A DNA stretch of 52,315 nt from an uncultured Candidatus Thioglobus sp. (GTDB lineage: Bacteria; Pseudomonadota; Gammaproteobacteria; PS1; Pseudothioglobaceae): NCBI GenBank assembly GCA_900180385.1, contig FXLX01000012.1, positions 1 to 52,315 of the forward strand. Reading direction: 5' to 3'. The translations under genes and the position numbers were made by a program. The notes under the pieces were generated by a model. That model saw nothing but the letters and a program-made list of their open reading frames with translations. It did no database searches and was not told where the DNA came from. This document shows, in pieces, positions 36,848 through 48,282 of the stretch (position 1 is the stretch's first letter; every line of letters begins with the position of its first letter).

Positions 36848-37891
36848 ATGATTCAAACCGACCAGCAACTAGGTGATTTTCTAAACGCTATTAAATCACA
36901 CACTCATTTAGCCATTGACACTGAATTCAAGCGTGTTGATACCTTTTATCCTATTTTGTGCTTGGTGCAAATTGCCACGAAAAGTGCGACCGATTGCATT
37001 GACATACTCGCTATTGAGAATTTAGAGCCTTTATTCGAAAAACTATATAGAGCTGACACTGTGTGGATTGTGCATTCTGCTCGTCAAGATATTGAGGCTT
37101 TATATTATTTATCTGATCGCTTGCCACATCAATTATTCGATACTCAAATTGCTGCGCACTTTCTCAATCATCCTGCACAAATATCTTATCAAAAAATTAC
37201 TGAAATCTTACAAGGGGTGGTTTTAGATAAGGCTTACACAAGGCTCGATTGGACCATGCGCCCTTTGCCAGAAGAAGCCGTTGAATATGCATTAGACGAT
37301 GTGCGTTATTTACTTAAGAATTACACGCAACTACTTGAACAATTAATTATCGAGAATAAGCTAGACTGGCTAATGGCTGATGGCCATGATTTATCTAACA
37401 TCAACCTATACTTGCCAAACTTTGATCAAGCCTGGCAAAAAATAAAAGGCCTTTCCAAATTGCCAAAAAGTACCCATCAAAAAGCGGCGCAATTAGCCGC
37501 TTGGAGGGAGTCTCAGGCTGTCGCTAAAAACAAACCAAGAAAATGGATTATGGCAGATGAAAAATTGATTGACTATTGCCTTAACAAAGCAAAATTATCT
37601 GACCAAACCAAAGTTACTTTTAATGGGTTTTTATCTCAGCATTCACAACTGGTTGATACGCATATTGAGGTCACTAGCCATCAACCGCCAAGTAAAAGTG
37701 AAAAACAACAAAAAAATCAACTGCAAAAACTCATCCAAAATATTGCCACTCAGTATAATCTAGACAAAACACTAATCGCTAATAGTAAAACATTAATGAA
37801 ATATATTCGTGGCGACCAAAGCGTTAACTTTCTTAGCGGTTGGCGCTATCACATTTTAAAAGAGGAGTTGAAAAATGCAAAACAGTCTTAA
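36848..37891 (+). CDS. rnd: Ribonuclease D
   Basis: A 347-residue 3'-5' exoribonuclease of the DEDD family. The metal-binding acids are in IDTEFKRVDT, HSARQDIEAL and YALDDVRYLLKNY. An HRDC domain follows at about residues 205-285. It trims tRNA and other stable RNA 3' ends. Its length is a little under that of E. coli RNase D (375). It is the first gene of rnd-ppa-rsmD-coaD and overlaps ppa by 17 bases. It is divergent from ntrY across 87 bp, and no clear promoter is visible there. Confidence 0.94.
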   Translation: MIQTDQQLGDFLNAIKSHTHLAIDTEFKRVDTFYPILCLVQIATKSATDCIDILAIENLEPLFEKLYRADTVWIVHSARQDIEALYYLSDRLPHQLFDTQIAAHFLNHPAQISYQKITEILQGVVLDKAYTRLDWTMRPLPEEAVEYALDDVRYLLKNYTQLLEQLIIENKLDWLMADGHDLSNINLYLPNFDQAWQKIKGLSKLPKSTHQKAAQLAAWRESQAVAKNKPRKWIMADEKLIDYCLNKAKLSDQTKVTFNGFLSQHSQLVDTHIEVTSHQPPSKSEKQQKNQLQKLIQNIATQYNLDKTLIANSKTLMKYIRGDQSVNFLSGWRYHILKEELKNAKQS

Positions 37892-38405
37892 GCCCGTATC
37901 AGCAGGAAATTTACCTGATGAAATAAACGTAATTATTGAAATTCCAGCGATGTCATCGCCAGTTAAATACGAAATTGACAAGGAAACAGGCGCCATGTTT
38001 GTTGATCGTTTTATTTCTACACCGATGTTCTACCCATGTAACTACGGTTTCGTACCTGAGACATTGGCAGACGATGGCGATCCTGCTGACGTATTGGTAA
38101 TTACACCTTACCCACTAATTCATGATTCAGTGATTACCGTACGTCCAATTGGCGTATTACTAATGACAGATGAAGCTGGTAGAGATTCAAAAATCTTGGC
38201 AGTGCCAACAGATAAATTGTGCAAATCTTATCACGATATCAAATGTATTGACGATGTAGGCGCAACGCTTAAAGATCAAATCGAGCATTTCTTCCGCTAC
38301 TATAAAGATTTAGACGATGGCAAGTGGGTGAAAATTGAAGGTTGGGGTGATGCTGCACAAGCTAAGCAAGAGCTACAAGAATCTTATGACGCATATCGCA
38401 AGTAG
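37875..38405 (+). CDS. ppa: Inorganic pyrophosphatase (family I)
   Basis: A 176-residue soluble pyrophosphatase, same length class as the E. coli enzyme. The active-site residues are seen in KYEIDKETGAMFVDR, YPCNYGFVPETLADDGDPAD (with the DxDPxD-like signature) and YKDLDDGKWVKIEGW. It hydrolyses PPi to drive biosynthesis. The ATG at 37875 follows GAGGAG inside the end of rnd. Confidence 0.97.
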   Translation: MQNSLKPVSAGNLPDEINVIIEIPAMSSPVKYEIDKETGAMFVDRFISTPMFYPCNYGFVPETLADDGDPADVLVITPYPLIHDSVITVRPIGVLLMTDEAGRDSKILAVPTDKLCKSYHDIKCIDDVGATLKDQIEHFFRYYKDLDDGKWVKIEGWGDAAQAKQELQESYDAYRK

Positions 38406-38408
38406 TCT

Positions 38409-38984
38409 TTGAAGACGGTCACCAATAATTTTCAAATAATTGGTGGCACACATCGAGGCAGAAAATTTAATTTTCCAGATGCGCCGGGGCTAAGACCCAC
38501 TCCAAACAAAGTTCGAGAAACCTTATTCAACTGGATTCAGTTCAAATCTAGCAACAAAGCTTTTTTAGATTTATTTTCAGGTAGTGGTGCACTGAGCTTT
38601 GAAGCACTTTCTAGAGGTGCACGCCATGTGCTTGGTATTGAAAAAGATTTACAAGCATTTCAAAGCCTAATAAAAAATCGAAAATTATTGAAATCTGACA
38701 AAATCCAGTTCATTCATGCCGATGCGCTGGATTTTTTACACCATAAATCCACTCAAAAGTTCGATTTCATCCTCTTAGACCCGCCTTTTCATCAAAAACT
38801 GCTTGAAAAAGCCTTGAAAAAGCTATCTTTGGGTGATTTTTTAACTTCAGGCTGTTGTATTTATCTAGAGTCTGAATTTGAAATAACCGAATTGTTTTTA
38901 TCTGAGAAAATTTCGCAAAAATTCAAAATCAACAAACAAAAACATTCAGGACAAGTGCATTATTGCTTAATTGAGGTATTATAA
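38409..38984 (+). CDS. rsmD: 16S rRNA guanine-966 N2-methyltransferase
   Basis: A 191-residue RsmD. It has the family opening IIGGTHRGRKFNFPD, then LRPTPNKVRETLFNW, SAM motif I FLDLFSGSGALSFEALSRGA and the catalytic DPPF motif in ILLDPPFHQ. It methylates G966 of 16S rRNA. The start is a TTG at 38409, 3 bp after the ppa stop; no ATG is available before the conserved region. coaD follows, as in many bacteria. Confidence 0.94.
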   Translation: MKTVTNNFQIIGGTHRGRKFNFPDAPGLRPTPNKVRETLFNWIQFKSSNKAFLDLFSGSGALSFEALSRGARHVLGIEKDLQAFQSLIKNRKLLKSDKIQFIHADALDFLHHKSTQKFDFILLDPPFHQKLLEKALKKLSLGDFLTSGCCIYLESEFEITELFLSEKISQKFKINKQKHSGQVHYCLIEVL

Positions 38985-39012
38985 GAACATTCACTACTCA
39001 CAGACAGTATTT

Positions 39013-39486
39013 ATGACAAAAAAAATTGCAATTTACCCTGGCTCATTTGATCCAATTACCAATGGCCATATTGATTTAATCAGGCGTGCTAGCAAGCTGT
39101 TTGATGAGGTTATTATTGGTATTACTCAAAATAGTAAAAAATCTGCTTTTTTAAGCATTGAAGATCGAATTAATATCGCCAGTCAAACACTTAGCAATAT
39201 TAGTAATATCAAAGTCATGAGTTTTAACACACTATTGGTTGACTTTGCCAAAACACAAAATGCCCAAGTGATTTTGCGTGGCCTACGTGCAGTCAGTGAC
39301 TTTGAGTATGAGTTTCAACTTTCTGGCATGAATAAACATTTAGATGCTAATATTGAAACCCTATTTATGACCCCAGCCGAACAATATGCCAATATTTCTT
39401 CCTCATTAGTACGTGAAATACACACACTTGGTGGCAATATTAGCGCCTTTGTCCCTAGTTCTGTTGTGCAATTACTCAAGCGTTAG
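39013..39486 (+). CDS. coaD: Phosphopantetheine adenylyltransferase
   Basis: A 157-residue nucleotidyltransferase of the penultimate step of coenzyme A synthesis. The nucleotide-binding motif is YPGSFDPITNGHIDLIRRA, and ILRGLRAVSDFEYEFQ and ISSSLVREI are present. The length is normal. I place the start at ATG 39013; the frame extends back to 38971 into rsmD without homology. It closes the rnd operon. Confidence 0.97.
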   Translation: MTKKIAIYPGSFDPITNGHIDLIRRASKLFDEVIIGITQNSKKSAFLSIEDRINIASQTLSNISNIKVMSFNTLLVDFAKTQNAQVILRGLRAVSDFEYEFQLSGMNKHLDANIETLFMTPAEQYANISSSLVREIHTLGGNISAFVPSSVVQLLKR

Positions 39487-39488
39487 TA

Positions 39489-39632
39489 TTTAAATTTATA
39501 CTTTTTTTCAGTTTATCGATTAATAGTATTGCGTTAGAAAACATATCACTGCAATTACAATGGCTAAATCAATTTCAATTTGCCGGGTTTTACGTAGCCA
39601 AAGAACGCGATTCCTACGCTGAATATCAATAA
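39489..39632 (+). pseudogene. Remnant of an NMT1/THI5-like substrate-binding protein
   Basis: An open frame without a start codon reads a hydrophobic signal-like stretch (KFILFFSLSINSIA), then ISLQLQWLNQFQFAGFYVAK and ERDSYAEY, and stops at 39630-39632. This is the characteristic first strand-helix of NMT1/THI5-like periplasmic binding domains, found in thiamine-precursor or nitrate/sulfonate transport and at the N-terminus of some sensor proteins. The rest of the gene is gone. Only about 45 codons survive, so the original function cannot be told. Confidence 0.65.
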
Positions 39633-39695
39633 CTCATAAAGAAAAATAAATCTTAAGTCTATTAGTTAATGGGGTATCAAATAAAAATATCGCAT

Positions 39696-39864
39696 TTGAG
39701 ACCCACTACATTAGAGTTAACTTCTAGCTAGAAGTTAAATTTTGCTTAGTTGGTAATTTTTACAAAGCCATTCCTAGCTAGGTTAATACAGGTTTTGGAA
39801 AGATTAGCAAATGAGTGACAGTTAGCTTTTAGGTGGTTTTTAACTCTAATGCAGGGGGTCTCAA
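39696..39864. repeat. MITE-like inverted-repeat element
   Basis: A non-coding element of 169 bp with terminal inverted repeats of 25 bp, identical at 23 positions (39696-39720 and 39840-39864; outer ends TTGAGACCC and GGGTCTCAA). Inside are a perfect 22-bp palindrome (39717-39738) and a 10-bp palindrome CCTAGCTAGG (39773-39782), which share the core CTAGCTAG. No transposase is encoded and I see no certain target duplication. A further hairpin lies directly outside at 39865-39885. The stretch 39633-39970 holds no gene otherwise. Confidence 0.65.
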
Positions 39865-39970
39865 CTTATAAGCCGGGCTCATAAGTCTGAATTTATTACA
39901 AAAAAATACCCTATTTAAAAGGGGGTATTATATTATCATCAAATTTCTTTTTTATAAATGAAGGAATAAG

Positions 39971-40832
39971 ATGAAAACAAAAAATCCCAACGCTTATTAT
40001 TGCCACTGCCATTAGTGGTGTAGTTTGGGCGAATGTTGGTGCGGATATGATGAATAAAGTACTCAATAAAAGCACACATAATTTACTTAAAAACACTGAT
40101 ATCAGTATTCAAATCCAAGATGATAATAAGCCTTTATGGTCAATCGAAACCATCCAACCCATCAAACAAACCAAACTAGACACTTATTTTTGGCAAGGTA
40201 GAATCGCTCGCGATAATACCACTAAAGATGAAACTCTAAATTTGGGTGTGGGCTATCGCCACCTAACGCCAAATAAAGATTGGATGTATGGGGTTAATTT
40301 ATTCTATGACAGAAGTAATAACGACAAACATGCAAGAACTGGTTTAGGGCTTGAAGCACTCTCCCCAGATACAACCCTACGAGCTAATTATTACAACTCT
40401 ATTAGTGGGGTAAAAACCATTAGTGATATTGCTGGAATTAAAACCACCCAAGAAGCACTTGATGGTTATGACGTTTCAGTAGAAATACCTATTCCAAATG
40501 CGCCTTGGGTAAGTATTAATGCCAAACATTTTGACTATGACAATAAAGATAACGACGATATCAAAGGCAACACTTATTCTATTCGTACCAACCTAGATAG
40601 CAATACTGAATTTGAAATCGGCTCAACGGATGACAACTACTCTGATAGACAATCATTCGCTAAATTTAGTTTTAAATTTGGTGCTGATAATGATATTGCC
40701 ACTGCACAAAATGGCAAAACTGTACGTAATTTAAACAATCATCGCCTAGAAAAAGTTAGGCGCAATCATTCTATTGTAGTGAGTCAAAAGAAAACAGGCT
40801 CTGGCGGTATTGCCGTTGGTCGTCGAAATTAA
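39971..40832 (+). pseudogene. Short inverse autotransporter beta-barrel protein, frameshifted in signal peptide
   Basis: The best start is ATG 39971, with an AAGGA site upstream, but that frame stops at 40013-40015. If the A6 tract at 39979-39984 had five A residues, the frame would read a good signal peptide (MKTKIPTLIIATAIS) straight into the open frame containing 40047-40832. The body matches the inverse autotransporter (intimin/invasin) beta domain: LNLGVGYRHL, WMYGVNLFYDR, RTGLGLEAL, LRANYYNSISG, LDGYDVSVEIPIP. It ends with RLEKVRRNHSIVV and a short tail, with no immunoglobulin-like passenger. It is damaged, phase-variable, or a base-call error. A 16-bp gap and a good ribosome site separate it from the next gene. 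Confidence 0.78.
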
Positions 40833-40847
40833 TTTAAGGAGTTAATC

Positions 40848-41537
40848 ATGAAAAACTTAATAAAAAGTATAACTGTAGTATCAACACTACTACTTAATAG
40901 TCAATTATCTATTGCCGCTAATTTTGGTGGTGTTGACATAACACCAACCGTGTTTGAGGTAACCTTAAAGAAAATTGAATTTAAAAATACAGCAGATACT
41001 TGGGTCACCTTTGCACAGGGTGATTTCACCTTTGACATTGCCAGTGTTAATGCAGGTGCGGGAGCTGGCTCTTTTGCCCAAGGGGCAAGCTTGCCAAATG
41101 GTACTTATAATGGGGTTCGCGTAACCACTAATCGATCTTTTGGTATGACTTTTAGTACCAATGACGCCGGATTTGTACAACCTTGTCGCACACAAACAGG
41201 TAATGGTAGCAATGATTGGGCGACAGGAGGTGCTACTGGAATCGTAACTAATACAGGTGTAGGTACCACAGATGGAGCAGTAGCCACTAAACAACAAGTA
41301 GCCTTAGGAGGAAATCCTCTTGTTACTACAGCGCTTGCTAATTTTGGCATGATTGGCACAGCAACAGAGCTATCTTTTGAATCGGTATTAGCATCTCCAT
41401 TTACCATTGATAGTAATACTAGCTTGCCTGCCATACAAATTAATTTTGATGTTGCTAATACAGCTGAAGCAATGACAACAGGTGCGGGTAGTTACAGAGT
41501 ATTCCCTCAACCGCCTAAAATATATCTTGATATTTAA
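40848..41537 (+). CDS. Exported beta-rich protein of unknown function
   Basis: A 229-residue protein with a signal peptide (residues 1-23, ending SIAA) and a strong AAGGAG ribosome site. The mature part is rich in Gly, Thr, Asn and Ala and looks beta-stranded. The segments VTLKKIEFKN and ASLPNGTYNGVRV loosely resemble DUF4382-type or adhesin/pilin-like domains. There is a single Cys near residue 108. I do not recognise the family firmly. It follows the inverse-autotransporter gene by 16 bp and ends at a strong terminator, so the two form an operon that probably encodes surface or periplasmic proteins. Confidence 0.75.
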   Translation: MKNLIKSITVVSTLLLNSQLSIAANFGGVDITPTVFEVTLKKIEFKNTADTWVTFAQGDFTFDIASVNAGAGAGSFAQGASLPNGTYNGVRVTTNRSFGMTFSTNDAGFVQPCRTQTGNGSNDWATGGATGIVTNTGVGTTDGAVATKQQVALGGNPLVTTALANFGMIGTATELSFESVLASPFTIDSNTSLPAIQINFDVANTAEAMTTGAGSYRVFPQPPKIYLDI

Positions 41538-41547
41538 ATTGTAAACA

Positions 41548-41587
41548 AAAAAAAGACCTTATTTAAGGTCTTTTTTTGTTTTTTTTT
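41548..41587 (+). terminator. Rho-independent terminator after the exported-protein gene
   Basis: A GACCTT/AAGGTC stem with an ATTT loop (41555-41570) is flanked by A8 upstream and T7-G-T9 downstream. It is a strong, probably bidirectional terminator that isolates the surface-protein pair from dnaK. Confidence 0.9.
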
Positions 41588-41610
41588 AAATCATTGGTGG
41601 TTATGCTTCT

Positions 41611-41645
41611 TTCAATTATTTTCGGCATATTGATGAATAATTGAA
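41611..41645. repeat. Inverted repeat upstream of dnaK
   Basis: A perfect 10-bp inverted repeat, TTCAATTATT with AATAATTGAA, is separated by 15 bases, about 75 bp upstream of the dnaK promoter. It could be an operator for a dimeric regulator or a weak hairpin. It does not match the CIRCE element. Confidence 0.4.
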
Positions 41646-41719
41646 CCAATTAAAGTTTGATAAGGAATACCTTTAAAGCATATCTTTTATCAGCTTTTGA
41701 AAAAAATATTTTTTAATCG

Positions 41720-41747
41720 CTTGAAATATAAAGTCTCACCCCTATAT
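41720..41747 (+). promoter_or_regulatory. Sigma-32-type heat-shock promoter of dnaK
   Basis: CTTGAAA at 41720-41726 and CCCCTATAT at 41739-41747, with a 12-bp spacer, closely match the sigma-32 consensus (CTTGAAA, CCCCATNT). It lies about 30 bp before the dnaK start codon, so the leader is short. The ribosome site AAGGAG follows at 41766-41771. Confidence 0.88.
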
Positions 41748-41777
41748 AGGTTATATATCAAATACAAGGAGTAAAAA

Positions 41778-43685
41778 ATGTCAAAAATTATTGGAATTGA
41801 CTTAGGGACAACAAATTCATGTGTCGCTATCATGGAAGGCGGCAAAGTTAAAATTATTGAAAATTCAGAGGGTGATCGTACCACCCCATCAATCATTGCT
41901 TTCCCAAAAGATTCAGAAGAAGTTTTAGTAGGCCAATCAGCCAAGCGTCAAGCAGTTACAAATGCTGAAAATACACTGTATGCAATTAAGCGTTTGATCG
42001 GTCGTCGTTTTGACGAAGATGCTGTACAAAAAGACATTGACTTAGTGCCATACAAAATTGTCAAAGCTGACAATGGCGATGCTTGGGTTGAGGTAAATGG
42101 TGCAAAAATGGCAGCACCTGAAATTTCAGCTAAAGTTATCGGCAAGATGAAGAAAACTGCTGAAGACTACTTAGGTGAAACAGTAACAGAAGCAGTCATT
42201 ACTGTTCCAGCTTACTTTAACGATTCACAACGTCAAGCAACAAAAGATGCAGGCAAGATTGCTGGATTAACCGTTAAACGTATTATTAACGAGCCAACAG
42301 CGGCAGCACTAGCTTATGGTGTTGATAAATTAGTCGGTGATAAAACCGTTGCTGTATATGACTTAGGTGGTGGTACATTTGACGTATCAATCATTGAAAT
42401 GGAAGATATTGATGGTGAAAAGCACTTTGAAGTATTATCAACTAATGGCGATACCTTTTTAGGTGGTGAAGATTTTGATCAGCGCATTATTAACTATTTA
42501 GTTGATGAGTTTGAGAAAGAACAAGGTGTTAATCTTAAGAATGACCCAATGGCGCTTCAACGCTTAAAAGAAGCGGCAGAAAAAGCTAAAATTGAGTTGT
42601 CATCTTCAGAGCAAACAGAAGTAAACCTTCCATACGTAACTGCTGATGCTTCAGGTCCAAAACACATGAACATCAAAATTACTCGCTCTAAATTAGAGTC
42701 ATTAGTAGAAGATCTTATTAAGCGTACGATTGACCCATGTCAGGTAGCACTTGATGATGCTGACCTTTCAGCTAGCGATATTGATGAAGTAATCATTGTT
42801 GGTGGCTCAACACGTATGCCTAAGGTACAAGAAAAGGTTAAAGAATTCTTCGGCAAAGAGCCTAAGAAAGACGTCAACCCAGACGAAGCGGTAGCTATGG
42901 GTGCAGCGATTCAAGCGGGTGTATTAGGTGGCGAAGTCAAAGATGTATTATTACTAGACGTTACTCCGTTATCTCTAGGTATTGAAACTATGGGCGGTGT
43001 TATGACCAAACTAATCGAAAAAAATACAACCATTCCTACCAATGCGTCGCAAATTTTCTCAACAGCGGCAGACAATCAATCAGCGGTAACTGTACATGTA
43101 TTACAAGGTGAGCGCGAAATTGCAAGTGGTAATAAATCACTTGGTCAATTCAATTTAGAAGGTATTGATAACGCACCTAAGGGTCAGCCTCAAATCGAAG
43201 TAACGCTTGATATTGACTCTGATGGTATTTTGAATGTTTCTGCCAAAGACAAAAACACAGGTAAAGAACAATCAATTACCATTAAAGCATCAAGCGGCTT
43301 GAGTGATGAAGAAGTTGAGAAAATGATTAAAGATGCTGAAGCGCATGCAGATGAAGATAAAAAATTCCAAGAATTGGTTACTTCTAGAAACATGGCTGAT
43401 TCTTTAATTCACTCAACTAAACAAGCGTTAGAAGATCTTAAAGAAGAGGTTTCTGAAGATGAAAAAACTTCTATCGAAGCTGCAATTGTAGAGTTAGAAG
43501 AAGCAATAAAAGTGGATGATAAAGATACGATTGAGGCTAAATCACAAGCATTAACTGAAAAGGCACAACCGTTAGCTGAAAAAGCACAAGCAAAAGCTGG
43601 CTCAGCAGAGGGTGCATCTGAGGCAACTGACGCAGGTGATGATGTTGTTGATGCTGATTTCGAAGAAGTCAAAGACGATAAGTAA
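41778..43685 (+). CDS. dnaK: Molecular chaperone DnaK (Hsp70)
   Basis: A 635-residue Hsp70, full length. The nucleotide-binding domain starts [19 protein letters not shown] and contains [14 protein letters not shown] and [11 protein letters not shown]. The linker [13 protein letters not shown] leads to the substrate-binding domain. The acidic C-terminus ends EEVKDDK, as in proteobacterial DnaK. It works with DnaJ, encoded immediately downstream. Expression is probably from the sigma-32 promoter at 41720. grpE is not in the window. Confidence 0.98.
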   Translation: MSKIIGIDLGTTNSCVAIMEGGKVKIIENSEGDRTTPSIIAFPKDSEEVLVGQSAKRQAVTNAENTLYAIKRLIGRRFDEDAVQKDIDLVPYKIVKADNGDAWVEVNGAKMAAPEISAKVIGKMKKTAEDYLGETVTEAVITVPAYFNDSQRQATKDAGKIAGLTVKRIINEPTAAALAYGVDKLVGDKTVAVYDLGGGTFDVSIIEMEDIDGEKHFEVLSTNGDTFLGGEDFDQRIINYLVDEFEKEQGVNLKNDPMALQRLKEAAEKAKIELSSSEQTEVNLPYVTADASGPKHMNIKITRSKLESLVEDLIKRTIDPCQVALDDADLSASDIDEVIIVGGSTRMPKVQEKVKEFFGKEPKKDVNPDEAVAMGAAIQAGVLGGEVKDVLLLDVTPLSLGIETMGGVMTKLIEKNTTIPTNASQIFSTAADNQSAVTVHVLQGEREIASGNKSLGQFNLEGIDNAPKGQPQIEVTLDIDSDGILNVSAKDKNTGKEQSITIKASSGLSDEEVEKMIKDAEAHADEDKKFQELVTSRNMADSLIHSTKQALEDLKEEVSEDEKTSIEAAIVELEEAIKVDDKDTIEAKSQALTEKAQPLAEKAQAKAGSAEGASEATDAGDDVVDADFEEVKDDK

Positions 43686-43705
43686 TCTTTAATATTTAAA
43701 CCAAT

Positions 43706-43744
43706 AACCTTCTTCAGATTGCTAATATTTGAAGGGGGTTTTTT
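43706..43744 (+). terminator. Hairpin with T-run between dnaK and dnaJ
   Basis: AACCTTCTTCA (43706-43716) pairs with TGAAGGGGGTT (43730-43740) as an 11-bp stem with two G-U pairs and a 13-base loop, followed by four T. It looks like a partial terminator that could lower dnaJ expression relative to dnaK, since no separate dnaJ promoter is visible. Confidence 0.6.
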
Positions 43745-43764
43745 AACTTTATAAGAAGGTAGTT

Positions 43765-46189
<2,425 letters not shown>

Positions 46190-46222
46190 ACTAAGACTTA
46201 ACTTACTTAACTCTACAACTGA

Positions 46223-47470
46223 TTGGAATCACTTTCAACCTTTTGGCTTAGTATTACGCTACTTAGCTTAATACTAGCTTCAGCTTTTTTTTCCAGCACT
46301 GAAACTTCAATGATGGCGATTAATCGTTATCGTCTAAAGGCTCTGAGTAAAACCAATAAAAATGCCAGGCGCACTGAGCAACTATTAAAAGATACTGATC
46401 ATCTGATTGGTACTATTTTATTAGGCAACAACTTTGTCAATATTTTTGCCTCAAGCATTGCCACTATCTTGGCAATTAAACTCTGGGGAGAGGACTCTAT
46501 TGTATTAGCCTCTTTAGCACTTACCTTTGTTATTTTAGTTTTTGCTGAAACCACACCAAAAACATTTGCTGCCAAAAATCCAGAAAAAGTCGCCCTACCT
46601 GCTTCAATTATTATTAGCGTACTGATTAAACTTTTTAAGCCTTTTGTTTGGTTTATCGCACAAATATCCAAATTAATTCTTAAATTATTTGGTATTAACA
46701 GCCAACATCAACAAGAAGATATTAGCTCGGAAGAATTACGCATGGTGGTTAGTAATGCCAAGCCAATTATTGCTTCTAATTATCAGAAAATGCTACTTAA
46801 TATTATTGATCTTGAGAAGGTTAAAGTTGAAGATATCATGATTCCAAGACACGAATTAATCAGTGTCGATATTAACCAGCCGGATGAAATTCTCAAACAA
46901 TTTGAACGCATTCAGCACACTCGACTACTCACTTATAATGGCTCCACCGATAATATTACTGGCGTTTTACACATGCGTGATATTGTCAACTTGTATGCCA
47001 AAGGTGATTTCAACATGGATAACGTGCTGGCTTTAGTGCGCGACCCTTATTTTGTACCTGAAGGCACTTCCCTTGCACATCAGCTGGAGCATTTCCAAAC
47101 TGAGAAAAGACGCTTGGGACTTATTGTTGATGAATATGGTGAAGTGCGTGGATTAATTGTACTCGAAGATATCCTAGAAGAAATTGTTGGTCAATTTACT
47201 TCTAATCAAAGTGAAATTATTAATGAGATTAGCCTACAAGAAGATGGAAGCTATTTGGTTGATCCCAGGATCAACATACGCGAGCTTAATACAACACTTG
47301 ATATCGAGTTATCAGTTGCTAAGGCAAAAACACTTAATGGCCTTATTTTAGAGGAATTACAAACTATTCCAAAGCGCGATGTTAGTCTTAAAATTAATAA
47401 AATTCTAGTTGAAATTTTACAAATTTCAGACCAAACCATTAAGCTGGTTAAGCTAACAAAACTAGACTAA
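46223..47470 (+). CDS. HlyC/CorC (CNNM-CBS) family membrane protein
   Basis: A 415-residue protein of the YfjD/CorB type. The N-terminal DUF21/CNNM domain has about three or four membrane helices, with FSSTETSMMAINRYRLK and LLGNNFVNIFAS. A pair of CBS domains follows (VEDIMIPRHELISVD and LGLIVDEYGEVRGLIVLEDILEEIVG), then a C-terminal CorC-HlyC domain (near residues 330-410). These proteins are linked to Mg2+ or Co2+ export. The start is a TTG at 46223, since no ATG lies before the first helix. It ends convergently, overlapping psd by 9 bases. Confidence 0.9.
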   Translation: MESLSTFWLSITLLSLILASAFFSSTETSMMAINRYRLKALSKTNKNARRTEQLLKDTDHLIGTILLGNNFVNIFASSIATILAIKLWGEDSIVLASLALTFVILVFAETTPKTFAAKNPEKVALPASIIISVLIKLFKPFVWFIAQISKLILKLFGINSQHQQEDISSEELRMVVSNAKPIIASNYQKMLLNIIDLEKVKVEDIMIPRHELISVDINQPDEILKQFERIQHTRLLTYNGSTDNITGVLHMRDIVNLYAKGDFNMDNVLALVRDPYFVPEGTSLAHQLEHFQTEKRRLGLIVDEYGEVRGLIVLEDILEEIVGQFTSNQSEIINEISLQEDGSYLVDPRINIRELNTTLDIELSVAKAKTLNGLILEELQTIPKRDVSLKINKILVEILQISDQTIKLVKLTKLD

Positions 47471-48274
47471 CGCCTCACCCATATGCACTGTTTGACCAGC
47501 ATTTAACTTCAAACAATACTTCTGATCTGGCATTAACATAACAATGGTTGAGCCCATATTGAATCGACCCAACTCTTCACCCTTCTTAAGCTCAATGTTT
47601 TGACCTGTATAGTCAAAATGCTGTAATTTTTTCTTATAAGGTGGGTTAATCTGACCCGCCCAAACTGTTTGCATAGAGCCGACAAAGATAGCACCAACTA
47701 AAACAAATGCGCATAAGCCAAACTCTGTTTGAAAATAACAAACCACGCGCTCATTTCTGGCAAATAAATTATCCACACCTTCAGCAGTTGTCTTATTGAC
47801 AGAAAACAAATCGCCTGGAATATAATCCATAAAAACCAACTTACCATCATACGGCATATGAACTCGATGATAATCTTTTGGGGAAAGATAGATGGTGGCA
47901 AAGTAGCCTGAGTCAAATTGATCGGCACGATAATCACCAGCCAATAACGCAGAAACTGTATAATAACGATTTTTAGCCTGAAAAATAGTTCCGTGACTTA
48001 TCTTACCTGCTTGAGAGACCGCACCATCAACTGGACAAATAATATTACTTGCGCCTATTTCACGCGCACCTGGTTTTAAAGCGCGCGTGAAAAAATCGTT
48101 AAAATGTTGATAATCTTCCACATTTTCACGCATTGCTTCAGATAAGTTAACCCCATAAGATTTAACAAACCAATGAGTAAATTTATTTTTTAACCAAACA
48201 TTCTCAAGTCGAGCAAAGCGAAACATAAGCTTTGACAATGCATGCTGAGGGATAATATACTGCCACCAAGTCAT
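47462..48274 (-). CDS. psd: Phosphatidylserine decarboxylase proenzyme
   Basis: A 270-residue PSD that makes phosphatidylethanolamine at the inner membrane. Catalytic-triad segments are PVDGAVSQ and YHRVHMPYDG. The self-cleavage site near the C-terminus is FNMGSTIVML, where Ser becomes the pyruvoyl group. The usual LGST reads MGST here, a conservative change. The length is near that of the short bacterial form (E. coli 322). The stop overlaps the convergent CNNM gene. proS lies 8 bp upstream on the same strand. Confidence 0.95.
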   Translation of the reverse strand: MTWWQYIIPQHALSKLMFRFARLENVWLKNKFTHWFVKSYGVNLSEAMRENVEDYQHFNDFFTRALKPGAREIGASNIICPVDGAVSQAGKISHGTIFQAKNRYYTVSALLAGDYRADQFDSGYFATIYLSPKDYHRVHMPYDGKLVFMDYIPGDLFSVNKTTAEGVDNLFARNERVVCYFQTEFGLCAFVLVGAIFVGSMQTVWAGQINPPYKKKLQHFDYTGQNIELKKGEELGRFNMGSTIVMLMPDQKYCLKLNAGQTVHMGEALV

Positions 48275-48282
48275 ATTTTAAA

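Noticed and set aside
41611..41645. CIRCE operator for HrcA upstream of dnaK
   Set aside because: The inverted repeat does not match the TTAGCACTC/GAGTGCTAA arms, and the promoter fits sigma-32 control instead.
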